From NCBI GenBank assembly GCA_965227445.1, contig OZ245751.1, positions 5,394,001-5,458,000 on the forward strand: a stretch of 64,000 bases of DNA, in the 5' to 3' direction. Every line of letters begins with the position of its first letter. The first letter of the stretch is position 1. The stretch comes from DT-110 sp030148525. GTDB taxonomy: Bacteria > Bacteroidota > Bacteroidia > Chitinophagales > Saprospiraceae. Of this stretch, positions 9,825 to 19,340 are shown piece by piece. A model generated the notes under the pieces. It was not told the DNA's origin. It did not search any database and was given only the letters and a program-made list of their open reading frames with translations. Position numbers and translations under genes: made by a program.

Positions 9825-10253
9825 TGGATTAGCATTCAACCCCGGAGTGGGAGACAGCAGCCTGTGCGCAGCTGTCCTCCTCTGGGGGCTAACCCTGGAC
9901 TCAACCTCGCGAGAGCAACAGCCCTCCGGCAAGGTTAAGGTTTAGCGTCAGAGCGCTGGCACCCCGGAGCGGTGACAGTGAACTGACGCTCCCGTGGGAG
10001 ACCAACCATGGACTAACGCCTGACAAGTCCAACCTCAACCTCCCACCGGGCTGCCCTCTGCCCCGAGGACCAACCTCTGCCACAGCAGGGTCCAGCATTT
10101 CCAAGCTTTCCCATCCAAAAATGTCCGACTACTATCCAAATGTGTCTGACTTTTAGCCTCGCCCTGCCCCCATCTTTGGCTTGTTCTTAAATGCTTTCTT
10201 CGCCTTTTGGCGGTGGCAATATAAACCAGAGCATTAAACAATCAGGAAACGTT
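9825..10253. other. Gene-free stretch between the two adhesin genes
   Basis: About 430 bases without a convincing gene. The first 300 are GC-rich and consist of degenerate short steps such as CCCGGAGTGGGAG and CCCCGGAGCGGTGAC, with a GCGTCAG...CTGACGC inverted pair. The last part, just before the ATG at 10254, probably holds the promoter of the next gene, but I see no clear TAnnTTTG box. No T-tract terminator was found after the S74 gene. Confidence 0.4.
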
Positions 10254-13200
10254 ATGAAAAATCTATTTCAAGCCCTTACCGTAATTGCGATTCTATTCAT
10301 TATACAGATACGAGCCATCGCTCAGGTCAGCATTAACACTGACGACAGTAACCCCGACTCTTCCGCTATGCTGGACGTAAAAAGCACAGACAAAGGAGTC
10401 TTAGTCCCTCGAATGACGACTGCACAACGTAACGCCATCAACTCACCTGCCACAAGTTTGCTGGTGTTTGATACCGATGAAGGCAGCTTTTACTTTTACA
10501 GCGGTAGTAGTTGGGTCTCATTATCATCGGCGGCAACGGCCTTCGAGTACGATAATGCCAACAAAATTGTCAGATCCGATACTTCAACCGGTGATATTGC
10601 CAATGACGATTTTGTGTTCGGTTCGCTACAATTAGGAGATGTCGGTAACTCCGATCATGATCAACGCTTCTTTTTTGATAAATCAAAAGCAGCATTTCGA
10701 GCTGGTGATGTAAAAGATGATAACTGGGACGATATAAATGTCGGTAATTTCTCGGTTGCTTTCGGAAAGGATACGAAAGCAAATGGAAAAGGTGCTTTGG
10801 CATTAGGTCGAAATTCCGTGGCATCGGGCGATTATGGCTTTGCCTTAGGGGATAATGCACAAGCTAACCAAAACTTTTCGGTGGCGGTTGGTGAAAATGT
10901 TACCTCTGATGCCATTGGAGCAATTGTTTTTGGAAAAAGTGCGAATGCGACAGGGTTGTATGCAACCGCCTTAGGCTTTCAGGCAAATGCTTCCGACGTT
11001 GGGGCCATTGCTTTTGGTTATAATACAGATGCGAATAATACAGGTTCAGTAGCCTTAGGATATGAAGCTACCTCAAATGAAGGAGGGGCGGTAGCTTTTG
11101 GTTATAAGGTCTCCGCAGATGGAGTAGGTTCAGTCGCTGTTGGTTATGAAAATACTTCAAACTCTGCTTTTGAAACCACTGTCGGAAGTTTTGCTACCGA
11201 TTATACCCCAAATAGTACAACCACTTTTGATGCCAATGACCGCTTATTTACTATTGGAAATGGTATAAATGGTTCTAATCGCTCGGATGCTTTTGGTATT
11301 CTAAAAAATGGAAATACGTATATCAACGGTACTTTGACGATTGATAGCACCTATACTTTTCCAACTAATGACGGTACAAATGGTCAAGTTTTGGCAACGG
11401 ATGGCAATGGTGCGTTAAGTTGGTCGTCTTTAACCGGTAGTGATAATCAAGCTCTTTCTTTGAGTGGCAATATGCTGAGTTTAGTGAATGGTGGTTCGGT
11501 GGACTTATCTGGTTATGATAATTCAAAAACAACAGCTATTCAAGATTCAGATAATGACACCAAAATACAAGTCGAAGAAACTGCGGATGAGGATATTATT
11601 CGATTTGATGTATTTGGAGCAGAGGCGATACAAATTAGTAGTAGCCCTGCTAACTCCTCATCTTTAAGCATTAATGTTACTTCTCCAGGTCAACATGTAT
11701 CTGGCATGTCATCTCCTGGGTGGCAATCTTTCAAAGGAAAGGGCAATGCAAAGTTAGATAAAATTCAATTGAAATTTTATAACGGTTTTGCACAAGGTAC
11801 TACTTATACCTTTAGTCTTTATAAAGGTGAAGGGACAGGCGGCGTACTCCTCACAAGCACATCTATCCCTACACCAACATCTGGAGGTTGGAAGACTATT
11901 TCATTCCCCGATGAAATTATATTAGAAAAAGACTCTATGTACACCATTGGCCTCAGTAATAGTGCAGGAATTATCTACAAGGAAGCGGTCAACATTTATA
12001 ATGGTGGTCGAGCTAATCTGGGAATTGATGATGATTATTTTTTCCGAGTTTACTTGTTTTCTTATCAACCGACCACAACCATTCATCAAAAACTAAACAT
12101 TAATAATGCTTATACCTTACCGACTACTGACGGAGCTAATGGTGAGCTTTTAACGACAGATGGCAGTGGCAGTTTATCCTGGACGTTGCCGACGGATAAT
12201 GACAATCAAACCCTTTCTTTGAGTGGTAATGATTTATCTATTTCAGGCGGAAATACGCTGGACGTTAGCAGTATTAATACCGACAATCAGGATTTATCCC
12301 TTTCGGGGAACATCTTGAGTCTGACGAATGATGGTACAACGGTAGATTTAAGTGGTTATTTGGATAACACCGATGGGCAAACCCTCGCTCTAAGTGGCAA
12401 TGATTTAACAATATCAGGCGGAAATACGCTGGACATTAGCAGTATTAATACCGACAATCAGGATTTAACCCTTTCGGGAAATAGCTTGACACTTACCAAT
12501 GACGGAACACCCGTAGATTTGAGTGCCTATTTGGACAATACCGACGGGCAAACCCTAGCTCTAAGTGGCAATGATTTAACAATATCAGGCGGAAATACGC
12601 TGGACATTAGCAGTATCAATACCGATGGGCAGACCCTTGCTCTAAGCGGCAATGATTTAACAATATCAGGCGGAAATACGCTGGACATTAGCAGTATCAA
12701 TACCGATGGGCAAACCCTTGCTCTAAGTGGTGACAATTTGACCATTTCGGGAGGAAACACGTTGAATGTATCTGCTCTGAGCAAGAATATTTTTGATACT
12801 GACGGCACAATTACCGGTGGCAGAAAAATAACCTTCGATGGTTCTAATAATATTTTCACCTTGAAGAGGGGCAACAGTAATGATATGGTTATTGGGTTTC
12901 AAAACTCTGGTACATCCTATTCCTCTGCAATACTTTCCCCGAAAACAGGTGCTGGAAATAATAATGGATTAGATTTTAAAACAAAATCTACAAATAATAA
13001 TGTAAACAACGTCGGTATTACCATGCGATTGACCGATAACGGCACCATCAACCTACCCGAATATGGTCAGGGCAATATTACGGGAACAGCAGCAAAAGTC
13101 ATTGCAGTCGAAAGTGATGGTGATTTGATAGAAGCTAATCTTGCTGACCTCGATGACCAAACGCTTTCTTTAAGTGGCAACACCTTGAGTTTGGTCAATG

Positions 13201-14981
13201 GTGGATCAGTAGAAGTCACGACTTCTTTTGAATATGACAATGTCCATAAAGTCGTGAAGCCGAGTGCTACGGCTGGTGATATAGCCAATGATGATTTTGT
13301 ATTTGGTTCACCTCAATTGGATGACAGCGGTGATGCTAATCATGATCATCGTTTCTTTTTTGACAAATCAAAAGGGGCGTTTAGAGCAGGTAGTGCAACT
13401 TCAACACAATGGGATAGTACCAATGTTGGAGACTATTCTACTGCCTTTGGATTAAAGAATAAAGCAAATGGCAATTATAGCTTTTCAACTGGTCATTTTT
13501 CCACTGCAAGTGGTGAAGCAAGTGTCGCTATGGGAGATGGTGTTACCGCAAGTGGACAGTTCAGTATAGCTATGGGTACAGAAAGTTTAGCCAATGGAAT
13601 AGGTAGTTTCTCAATGGGTACTCAAAATTCTGCCTATGGATTTCGCAGTCTGGCTTTAGGAACTTCCAGCACAGCTAATGCTGATTATTCAGTAGCTATT
13701 GGACATGGTACAAAAACCGATGGAGAAAATTCGTTGGCTCTCGGACGAAGCAATACAGCAGCTTCTTATGCAGAAACAACGCTTGGACTTTTTGCTACGA
13801 ATTATACCGCAAGTAGCACATCAGCTTTTGATGCCAATGACCGGTTATTCACCATCGGGAACGGTACAGCAAATTTAAGTCGGTCAGATGCTTTGGTGAT
13901 TCTAAAGAATGGAAATACCCTTATTAATGGTGCTTTAACAATTGATAGTGCTTACACCTTACCAACGGCTGATGGCTCAAACGGGCAAGTTCTGACAACG
14001 GATGGAAGTGGCAATGTAAGTTGGGTAAACGAAAATCAATCGCTTTCATTGAGTTCAAATACCTTGAGTTTGACCAATGGCGGTTCTGTTGATTTGAGTA
14101 GCTATTTAGACAATACAGATACTCAGAGCCTTGCTTTGAGTGGTAGTGATTTGACCATTTCAAATGGGAATACCATTGATTTGTCTTCTATCAATACCAA
14201 CACCAATATTTTCAATACCAATGGTTCAATTACCCAAGAGAGAACCCTCACCTTCACAGGAAATGACCAACTCATCACCCTCAAAAGAAGCGACAACAAC
14301 AAACAGCAGGGGATTACTTTCAAAAACTCAGGTACTTTTTACACCTCTATGATTGTAACACCTGCCGACGGAGATGGAAATGACTGGGGATTGGACTTTA
14401 GAACAAAAAACACAAACAGTGGTCTCGGAAGTATTACCAACACCATGCGATTAACCGACAATGGTACCGTCACCCTGCCCGAGTATGGTCAAGGCAACGT
14501 AGCAGGAACAGCTACGAAACTATTGGGCGTAACCGGCAGCGGACAAGTCATTGAGGTAGAACCTGCCGAAGAACCTGCCGATAGAATTGTCTACACCTTA
14601 GACCAAACACCACAAATTTTAAATGCAAATGGTTGGAATACGTCCTCTGACTTTACCAGCCCGTTAAGCGTAAAGGCGGGCGATGTGGTTACCATTCGCA
14701 TAGCATTTTCAGCTGAAATGGGGTCAGGCAGTGGTACGGATAATCTGCAGTTCAGGGTAATAAGTAACGGTGGAAATGGCTGCCCGTTTAGTTTTGGCGG
14801 AGAAACGGACATCCTGGAAACGTACGATGATCACCGTGGAGAGGCTATTCAAACATTTGTCCAGCATACTTTTCAGGCCAACTGTACGGGTACCTATACG
14901 TTCGCCCTGCAAACAGGACTCGACAATACCGATGACGATGTGACAATAGATGATGTGCAGATTACTGCTGTCAAGTATTAA
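10254..14981 (+). CDS. Giant YadA-head-like surface protein
   Basis: A 1575-residue exported protein. After a signal peptide (MKNLFQALTVIAILFIIQIR, ending AIAQ) comes the same module as in the upstream adhesin (NPDSSAMLDVKSTDKGVLVPRMTT). Two blocks of YadA-head-like 14-residue repeats follow, reading S(V/I)A(F/L)G..T.A.G. They lie at about 165-315 and about 1055-1180 and are each followed by ANDRLFTIGNG and ILKNGNT(Y/L)INGTLTIDS. Between and after them run many copies of TLSLSGN(D/T)L(T/S)ISGGNTLD. The C-terminus is a beta-sandwich-like domain (about 1450-1575) with no S74 chaperone. The ATG at 10254 is chosen because it opens directly on the signal peptide; an in-frame start 21 codons upstream does not. 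Its role is probably attachment or a surface fibre; no catalytic site is seen. Confidence 0.85.
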   Translation: MKNLFQALTVIAILFIIQIRAIAQVSINTDDSNPDSSAMLDVKSTDKGVLVPRMTTAQRNAINSPATSLLVFDTDEGSFYFYSGSSWVSLSSAATAFEYDNANKIVRSDTSTGDIANDDFVFGSLQLGDVGNSDHDQRFFFDKSKAAFRAGDVKDDNWDDINVGNFSVAFGKDTKANGKGALALGRNSVASGDYGFALGDNAQANQNFSVAVGENVTSDAIGAIVFGKSANATGLYATALGFQANASDVGAIAFGYNTDANNTGSVALGYEATSNEGGAVAFGYKVSADGVGSVAVGYENTSNSAFETTVGSFATDYTPNSTTTFDANDRLFTIGNGINGSNRSDAFGILKNGNTYINGTLTIDSTYTFPTNDGTNGQVLATDGNGALSWSSLTGSDNQALSLSGNMLSLVNGGSVDLSGYDNSKTTAIQDSDNDTKIQVEETADEDIIRFDVFGAEAIQISSSPANSSSLSINVTSPGQHVSGMSSPGWQSFKGKGNAKLDKIQLKFYNGFAQGTTYTFSLYKGEGTGGVLLTSTSIPTPTSGGWKTISFPDEIILEKDSMYTIGLSNSAGIIYKEAVNIYNGGRANLGIDDDYFFRVYLFSYQPTTTIHQKLNINNAYTLPTTDGANGELLTTDGSGSLSWTLPTDNDNQTLSLSGNDLSISGGNTLDVSSINTDNQDLSLSGNILSLTNDGTTVDLSGYLDNTDGQTLALSGNDLTISGGNTLDISSINTDNQDLTLSGNSLTLTNDGTPVDLSAYLDNTDGQTLALSGNDLTISGGNTLDISSINTDGQTLALSGNDLTISGGNTLDISSINTDGQTLALSGDNLTISGGNTLNVSALSKNIFDTDGTITGGRKITFDGSNNIFTLKRGNSNDMVIGFQNSGTSYSSAILSPKTGAGNNNGLDFKTKSTNNNVNNVGITMRLTDNGTINLPEYGQGNITGTAAKVIAVESDGDLIEANLADLDDQTLSLSGNTLSLVNGGSVEVTTSFEYDNVHKVVKPSATAGDIANDDFVFGSPQLDDSGDANHDHRFFFDKSKGAFRAGSATSTQWDSTNVGDYSTAFGLKNKANGNYSFSTGHFSTASGEASVAMGDGVTASGQFSIAMGTESLANGIGSFSMGTQNSAYGFRSLALGTSSTANADYSVAIGHGTKTDGENSLALGRSNTAASYAETTLGLFATNYTASSTSAFDANDRLFTIGNGTANLSRSDALVILKNGNTLINGALTIDSAYTLPTADGSNGQVLTTDGSGNVSWVNENQSLSLSSNTLSLTNGGSVDLSSYLDNTDTQSLALSGSDLTISNGNTIDLSSINTNTNIFNTNGSITQERTLTFTGNDQLITLKRSDNNKQQGITFKNSGTFYTSMIVTPADGDGNDWGLDFRTKNTNSGLGSITNTMRLTDNGTVTLPEYGQGNVAGTATKLLGVTGSGQVIEVEPAEEPADRIVYTLDQTPQILNANGWNTSSDFTSPLSVKAGDVVTIRIAFSAEMGSGSGTDNLQFRVISNGGNGCPFSFGGETDILETYDDHRGEAIQTFVQHTFQANCTGTYTFALQTGLDNTDDDVTIDDVQITAVKY
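12360..12760 (+). repeat. Intragenic tandem repeats in the giant adhesin
   Basis: Four to five nearly identical DNA segments of 69 to about 180 bp each encode DGQTLALSGNDLTISGGN plus TLDISSINT. Their near-identity at the DNA level makes this section prone to slippage and unequal recombination, so repeat number may vary between strains or be collapsed in assembly. Confidence 0.8.
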
Positions 14982-15041
14982 ACCCACACCAAATAGCCTC
15001 TCGCCTTCCCGGCGACCTATGTTTCACTCAAAGAAATTGTC

Positions 15042-16535
15042 ATGGATCTACTACTATCTCATTGCCTTTTTGCTATACATCGCGCCAGTAAGCCTCTGGT
15101 TATGGCGCTCTTCTTCACGATCGCCTGCCAGACCGTACATGCCCAGGTCAAATGGCACATCACAGGAGGAACGGTAAAGGTCACCGGGGAAACCTCCCTG
15201 GTCTTGCAAGATGCCGACCTGATCAACGACGGGCAGTTGACTGCCTCGGGAGGCATCGTTTCATTCTCGGGTACCGCTCAAAACACACTGGGCGGGACGG
15301 GGGTAACCCAACTGTTCGACCTGCGCATCGACAAGTCAGGAGCAGCCTTACTGCAACTTGGGAACGACCTCTTCGGCAGCCGTCAGGTCCTGTTTGTGCA
15401 AGGTCACCTCGACCTGAATGGCCATAATCTCCTGCTGGGACAAGAGGGGATACTCATCAACGAAGCCGAACAACACCGCATCCTCGGCCCTGCCGGCGGA
15501 GAAATAATCAAAACGGTCAATCTGAATGCGCCCGCCGGAGTAAACCCCGGTAATCTGGGACTGACCATTAGCTCTCCGTCTAACCTTGGGCCGACGACCA
15601 TACACCGGGGACACCAGGCCCAGGTACTGGGAAATGATGCCGGTATAGAGCGATACTTTACGGTAACGCCCACCAATAATGCCGCATTGGATGCGACCAT
15701 CTTATTCGGCTATTTCGATGCCGAGCGTAATGGTCTGCCGGAAGCTACGCTGAGCCTCTGGGAAGAAAATAATGGGATGTGGGAGCCGAGAGGTTCCGAA
15801 TCGCATGATACCACTTCCAACCTGCTGGAAATAAATAACCTGGAACAACTGCAAAAATGGACGGCAGGCGTCCTTCAGACGGGTCCCGACAGCGATGGCG
15901 ACCAGATACCGGATAATTCCGACAATTGTCCGGACGTTGCCAATCCCGACCAGGAAGATACGAACAACAACGGGGTAGGTGATGTCTGTGAATGTCAGGG
16001 TACCGATATCGTCCTCTCTCCCCAAACCATAACCCAGGATACCCAGCACCGGGCGGAAGAGACCATTGTTTCGTCCGAAACCTTGACGAATGGCGCTACG
16101 GTAATCTATCAGGCAGGAACCTCGATCACCCTGCAACCGGGATTTCATGCCGGGCCCGGAACCACCTTTTCGGCGGTGATCGAAGACTGTGCTATTCCGC
16201 CTGCCGCCAATTTATTGAGCCATGCCGGCGCCTCTGCCCCGGAGGTACTCCCTGAACCATTTACACCAGACGGGGAGCCGCAGTTACGAGTCTATCCCAA
16301 CCCCTTCGTCAGCGAAACCCAATTTGCATTTTCCCTTCCGGAAAAAGGATGGGTGGATCTGACAATGGTGGATGTAAGCGGTAAACAGGTCGGTCAACTG
16401 TCCGGAGGAACATTTGCGGCCGGGGTGCATCGCCAGACCTGGGCGCCACGAAGCCTGCCCGGAGGCATCTACTTTGCCCGACTCGTATTCGAGGGGCGGG
16501 TATTCACGCAAAAGGTTGTGTTGATCGGTCGGTGA
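15042..16535 (+). CDS. T9SS cargo protein with thrombospondin type 3 repeats and C-terminal sorting domain
   Basis: A 497-residue exported protein. The hydrophobic N-terminus ends in ACQTVHAQ, a plausible signal peptidase site; the true start is the ATG at 15042 or the one at 15102. A beta-rich N-terminal domain (ITGGTVKVTGETSLVLQDADLIN) is followed by acidic calcium-binding thrombospondin type 3 repeats near residues 283-312 (DSDGDQIPDNSDNCPDVANP), then a segment like IVLSPQTITQDTQHRAEETI. The last 80 or so residues (VYPNPFVSETQFAF to the end) form a type A T9SS sorting domain that directs passage through the outer membrane. An alternative frame from the ATG at 15019 also encodes a hydrophobic leader, so a small N-terminal frameshift cannot be excluded. 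It probably shares surface location with the two adhesins upstream. Confidence 0.85.
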   Translation: MDLLLSHCLFAIHRASKPLVMALFFTIACQTVHAQVKWHITGGTVKVTGETSLVLQDADLINDGQLTASGGIVSFSGTAQNTLGGTGVTQLFDLRIDKSGAALLQLGNDLFGSRQVLFVQGHLDLNGHNLLLGQEGILINEAEQHRILGPAGGEIIKTVNLNAPAGVNPGNLGLTISSPSNLGPTTIHRGHQAQVLGNDAGIERYFTVTPTNNAALDATILFGYFDAERNGLPEATLSLWEENNGMWEPRGSESHDTTSNLLEINNLEQLQKWTAGVLQTGPDSDGDQIPDNSDNCPDVANPDQEDTNNNGVGDVCECQGTDIVLSPQTITQDTQHRAEETIVSSETLTNGATVIYQAGTSITLQPGFHAGPGTTFSAVIEDCAIPPAANLLSHAGASAPEVLPEPFTPDGEPQLRVYPNPFVSETQFAFSLPEKGWVDLTMVDVSGKQVGQLSGGTFAAGVHRQTWAPRSLPGGIYFARLVFEGRVFTQKVVLIGR

Positions 16536-16570
16536 GCCACTCGCTTCTGGTCTTGCGAAAGGCCGCCCAA

Positions 16571-17473
16571 TCACACCGTGACCGTATCCGATACCTGCTC
16601 CATCGCCTCCTTCAGCCCCGCATAATTCTCCGGTGACTGAGGGGTGAGTGGTATGCGCACATCCTTCCGGCAGATACCCAGGATTTCCAGTCCCGCCTTG
16701 ACACCCGACGGATTGCAGTCGGCATACAACCACGGGTGCACATCAAGTAAGTCCAAGTGGATCTGCGTGGCCGTGGCCAGGTCTCCGGATCGGGCTGCGC
16801 GGATCATGGTGGACCAGCGTTCCGGATACAGGTTGGCTATTACGGAAATGACGCCTTCCCCTCCCAGTGCAGTCAGGGGAAGGGCAGTGGGGTCGTCTCC
16901 CGAAAGCACCATAAAATGATCGGGGCGGTGTTTCAGTATCTGAGAACCTTGCACCAGATCACCGGAAGCTTCTTTGACGGCTATAAATTTATCACTGGCT
17001 TCCGCCAAACGCAGAACCGTTTCGGCCTCCACGTTGGAGCCGGTTCGACCCGGGACATTGTAGATAATGATGGGCAGGGGAGACACTTCGGCCAGGGCCA
17101 TGTAGTGTTGAAAAATGCCTTCCTGTGGTGGTTTATTGTAGGCCGGACTGCTCGACATGATGGCATCGAATCCGTCGAGGTTGTAATTTCGCACCCCATC
17201 GACCAGTTTTTGGGTGTAGTTACTGCCAAAAAGCCCCGCAATGAGCGGCTTGCGGCCGTTGAGTTTTTCAATAGTGAAATCGAATACCTCCCGGCATTCT
17301 TTGGCGGACAGGGTAATGGCTTCTCCGGTGGTTCCCAGGCTTACAATGAAATCCACACCACCAGTCACCACGTGTTCGATCAGGCGCTCCAGGGCTGCGT
17401 AGTCGACCGATCCATCTTGTCGGAACGGGGTAACCAGTGCAACGCCGGTGCCACTACAAATTAGCTGCTTCAT
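16571..17473 (-). CDS. dapA: 4-hydroxy-tetrahydrodipicolinate synthase
   Basis: DapA condenses pyruvate with aspartate semialdehyde, the first committed step towards lysine and diaminopimelate for the cell wall. The 300-residue length is typical. The Schiff-base lysine is Lys167 (FIAVKEASGD); the supporting residues are Thr48/Thr49 (SLGTTGEA), Tyr138 (YNVPG) and Arg143 (GRTG). The ATG at 17473 is chosen because it gives the normal N-terminus; longer frames add unrelated residues. The 5' end overlaps the end of the upstream DUF6913 gene by 20 bases, which implies co-transcription with it and possibly with accA. Confidence 0.96.
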   Translation of the reverse strand: MKQLICSGTGVALVTPFRQDGSVDYAALERLIEHVVTGGVDFIVSLGTTGEAITLSAKECREVFDFTIEKLNGRKPLIAGLFGSNYTQKLVDGVRNYNLDGFDAIMSSSPAYNKPPQEGIFQHYMALAEVSPLPIIIYNVPGRTGSNVEAETVLRLAEASDKFIAVKEASGDLVQGSQILKHRPDHFMVLSGDDPTALPLTALGGEGVISVIANLYPERWSTMIRAARSGDLATATQIHLDLLDVHPWLYADCNPSGVKAGLEILGICRKDVRIPLTPQSPENYAGLKEAMEQVSDTVTV

Positions 17474-18005
17474 GATTGACGTTCGTCTTTTTGAAAAGTT
17501 GTTCAATCTGTTGGATGAAGCCCTTAAGGGTCGACTTATCCTTGACATCGACCATGAGGTCGTAGGATTCCAGCCAACCATCGGCCGGGCCGACTTTCAA
17601 GTGGGCTTCGGTGAGTGCAGCAATTATTTCCGTCACTTCGGACGGGTGAGGATTGAGATGTATAAAGATGTCGTAGGGGCTTTGTAGAAAAAAGTCAATA
17701 TCTCTAGCTTTAGGTCTCTTTGCCCAATCAACATCTGCTTTCGTAAAGAAGTTGAAAGTGAAATTGGCTGTTTTTTCCTGCTTATTACTGAAGTAGCCCA
17801 GCAAGGTTACCTTTTTCTCGCGTTGGCGCAGGTCCTTGACATAGGCCAGCACTTCGTTGCGCCGATCCAGGTCAGTTGCATCGAAGAGTACCCCAATGGA
17901 GCGTGCATTGGGGAAGTTCATCTGCTTGCGGTTCTTGAGTTTTGGTTGATGGTTTTTCAGGTACCGGTTGCGCAGATAGCTTTGTATGTTGGTGATTAAT
18001 CCCAT
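17454..18005 (-). CDS. DUF6913 family protein
   Basis: A 183-residue soluble protein with a basic N-terminus (RNRYLKNHQPKLKNRKQ) followed by an alpha/beta core that includes SIGVLFDATDL, KKVTLLGYFSNK, DIDFFLQSPYDIFIHLNPH and a C-terminal ADGWLESYDLMVDVKD segment. This pattern matches the uncharacterised Bacteroidota family DUF6913, which is often next to dapA, as here. The function is unknown. It overlaps dapA by 20 bases, so the two are likely translated from one message. Confidence 0.8.
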   Translation of the reverse strand: MGLITNIQSYLRNRYLKNHQPKLKNRKQMNFPNARSIGVLFDATDLDRRNEVLAYVKDLRQREKKVTLLGYFSNKQEKTANFTFNFFTKADVDWAKRPKARDIDFFLQSPYDIFIHLNPHPSEVTEIIAALTEAHLKVGPADGWLESYDLMVDVKDKSTLKGFIQQIEQLFKKTNVNHEAANL

Positions 18006-18056
18006 AAGTACATTGTGCAGGAGTAGCGACTGTCACCAAAATCGGGGGCTGGTCGT

Positions 18057-19034
18057 TTACTCTTCGATTACCTCATCGTTGGCCATCACATCATAAACGC
18101 CGATGTTAGCGTATTTATTGATGCGTTGTTCGATGCGTTCATCGGGATCCATGTCCAGGAGTTCGGCGATCGATTTTTTGATCTGCCGCTTCAGCAATTT
18201 GGCCATTTCTTCCGGATTCGAATGAGCACCACCCACGGGTTCTTTGATGATGTCATCGATCAGGCCAAATTCGTGCATATGATCGGCAGTCAGTTTCAGG
18301 GCTTCAGCTGCTTGTTCTTTATAATCCCAGCTACGCCATAGGATGGAGGAGCAGGATTCGGGGGAAATAACGGAGTACCAGGTGTTTTCGAGCATGAATA
18401 CCCGATCACCCAGCCCGATACCGATCGCACCTCCGGACGCACCTTCACCGATCACTACCGAAATAATGGGCACCCGTAATTGGGCCATTTCCAATAAGTT
18501 GCGGGCGATCGCTTCCGCCTGGCCGTGTTCCTCGGCTTCCAGACCGGGGTAAGCGCCCGGAGTATCGATTAAGGTAACGACCGGAAAGTTAAAGCGTTCG
18601 GCCATCTTCATCAGGCGCAACGCTTTGCGATATCCTTCCGGGTTGGCCATACCGAAATTGCGGTATTGGCGCATCTTCGTATTCACCCCTTTCTGTTGAC
18701 CGAGAATGACCACCGTCTGGCCATCCAGTGTACCCAAGCCCCCGACAATAGCCTTATCATCTTTATAGTACCGGTCGCCATGCAGTTCGACGAATTTGCG
18801 GCACATTTGGTTAATGTAGTACAGGGTGTAGGGACGTTCCGGGTGGCGAGAGAGTTGTACCTTCTGCCAACCGGTCAGGTTGGAGTATATTTCTTTCCGC
18901 TTGTTGCGAATTTTTTGTTCCAGAGTTTTGATCATCTCCGTAACGTCGACATCACCGCCTTCTCCCACGTCCTTGAGCTTTTCGAGTTGCTCGTAGAGTG
19001 CTTCCAAGGGTTTTTCAAATTCCAAAAAAACCAT
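18057..19034 (-). CDS. accA: Acetyl-CoA carboxylase, carboxyltransferase alpha subunit
   Basis: AccA pairs with AccD to move the carboxyl group from biotin to acetyl-CoA, making malonyl-CoA for fatty-acid synthesis. At 325 residues it has the usual length. Recognisable stretches are YTLYYINQMCRKFVELHGDR, FNFPVVTLIDTPGAYPGLEAEE and the oxyanion-hole region VIGEGASGGAIGIG, followed by NTWYSVISPESCSSILW. The zinc finger is on the beta subunit and is rightly absent. A TACTTTTG box lies about 70 bases upstream on the same strand. The gene is probably first in an operon with the DUF6913 gene and dapA, 51 bases downstream. Confidence 0.97.
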   Translation of the reverse strand: MVFLEFEKPLEALYEQLEKLKDVGEGGDVDVTEMIKTLEQKIRNKRKEIYSNLTGWQKVQLSRHPERPYTLYYINQMCRKFVELHGDRYYKDDKAIVGGLGTLDGQTVVILGQQKGVNTKMRQYRNFGMANPEGYRKALRLMKMAERFNFPVVTLIDTPGAYPGLEAEEHGQAEAIARNLLEMAQLRVPIISVVIGEGASGGAIGIGLGDRVFMLENTWYSVISPESCSSILWRSWDYKEQAAEALKLTADHMHEFGLIDDIIKEPVGGAHSNPEEMAKLLKRQIKKSIAELLDMDPDERIEQRINKYANIGVYDVMANDEVIEE

Positions 19035-19099
19035 ACCATTCAGGCTTTTAGCGGTTTACAATAGTGTTTCCCGTATCAGGCAGTTCCGACAGGGACTTG

Positions 19100-19107
19100 C
19101 AAAAGTA
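19100..19107 (-). promoter_or_regulatory. Probable -7 box for accA
   Basis: On the minus strand the bases read TACTTTTG, an exact match to the Bacteroidota TAnnTTTG -7 element, about 65 bases before the accA start. No clear -33 box was seen. Confidence 0.5.
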
Positions 19108-19168
19108 CTAATAAGCCGCTTGGCGGGCTAAGAGGGTCCAATTTTTTTTAATTTTTTTTCGAGGGGTA

Positions 19169-19199
19169 TTGTGCGGTACGAAAATCTGTTTTACATTTG
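19169..19199 (+). promoter_or_regulatory. Probable promoter of the tRNA locus
   Basis: TTG at 19169-19171 and TACATTTG at 19192-19199 are spaced 20 bases apart, a good match to the Bacteroidota -33/-7 pair. The promoter lies about 37 bases before the degenerate tRNA and is the only recognisable one for the tRNA-Asp and possibly the array behind it. Confidence 0.6.
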
Positions 19200-19235
19200 C
19201 ACTCGCACTGCGAAAGAGAGGTGCTAAAATAATTT

Positions 19236-19308
19236 GGTCCGGTAGTTCAGTCGGTTAGAAAATCCCGCAGGCTTGCGGGAGAGTCGCCGGCTCGGGCCCC
19301 GTCCATAT
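19236..19308 (+). pseudogene. Degenerate tRNA-Asp-like sequence
   Basis: The first 28 or so bases match the intact tRNA-Asp at 19341 almost exactly (GGTCCGGTAGTTCAG, then TCGGTTAGAA). After that the anticodon arm is replaced by a hairpin with arms CCCGC/GCGGG, no GTC anticodon is present, the T-loop reads CTCGGGC, and the 3' acceptor strand ends early. It cannot form a normal tRNA and is best read as a damaged duplicate. Confidence 0.75.
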
Positions 19309-19340
19309 TAAGAAAAACAGACGATTCGTCTTAAAATATT

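Noticed and set aside
9835..10200. A gene in the GC-rich gap between the adhesins
   Set aside because: Only short frames on the minus strand, Pro/Gly/Ser/Leu-rich and lacking domains or signals.
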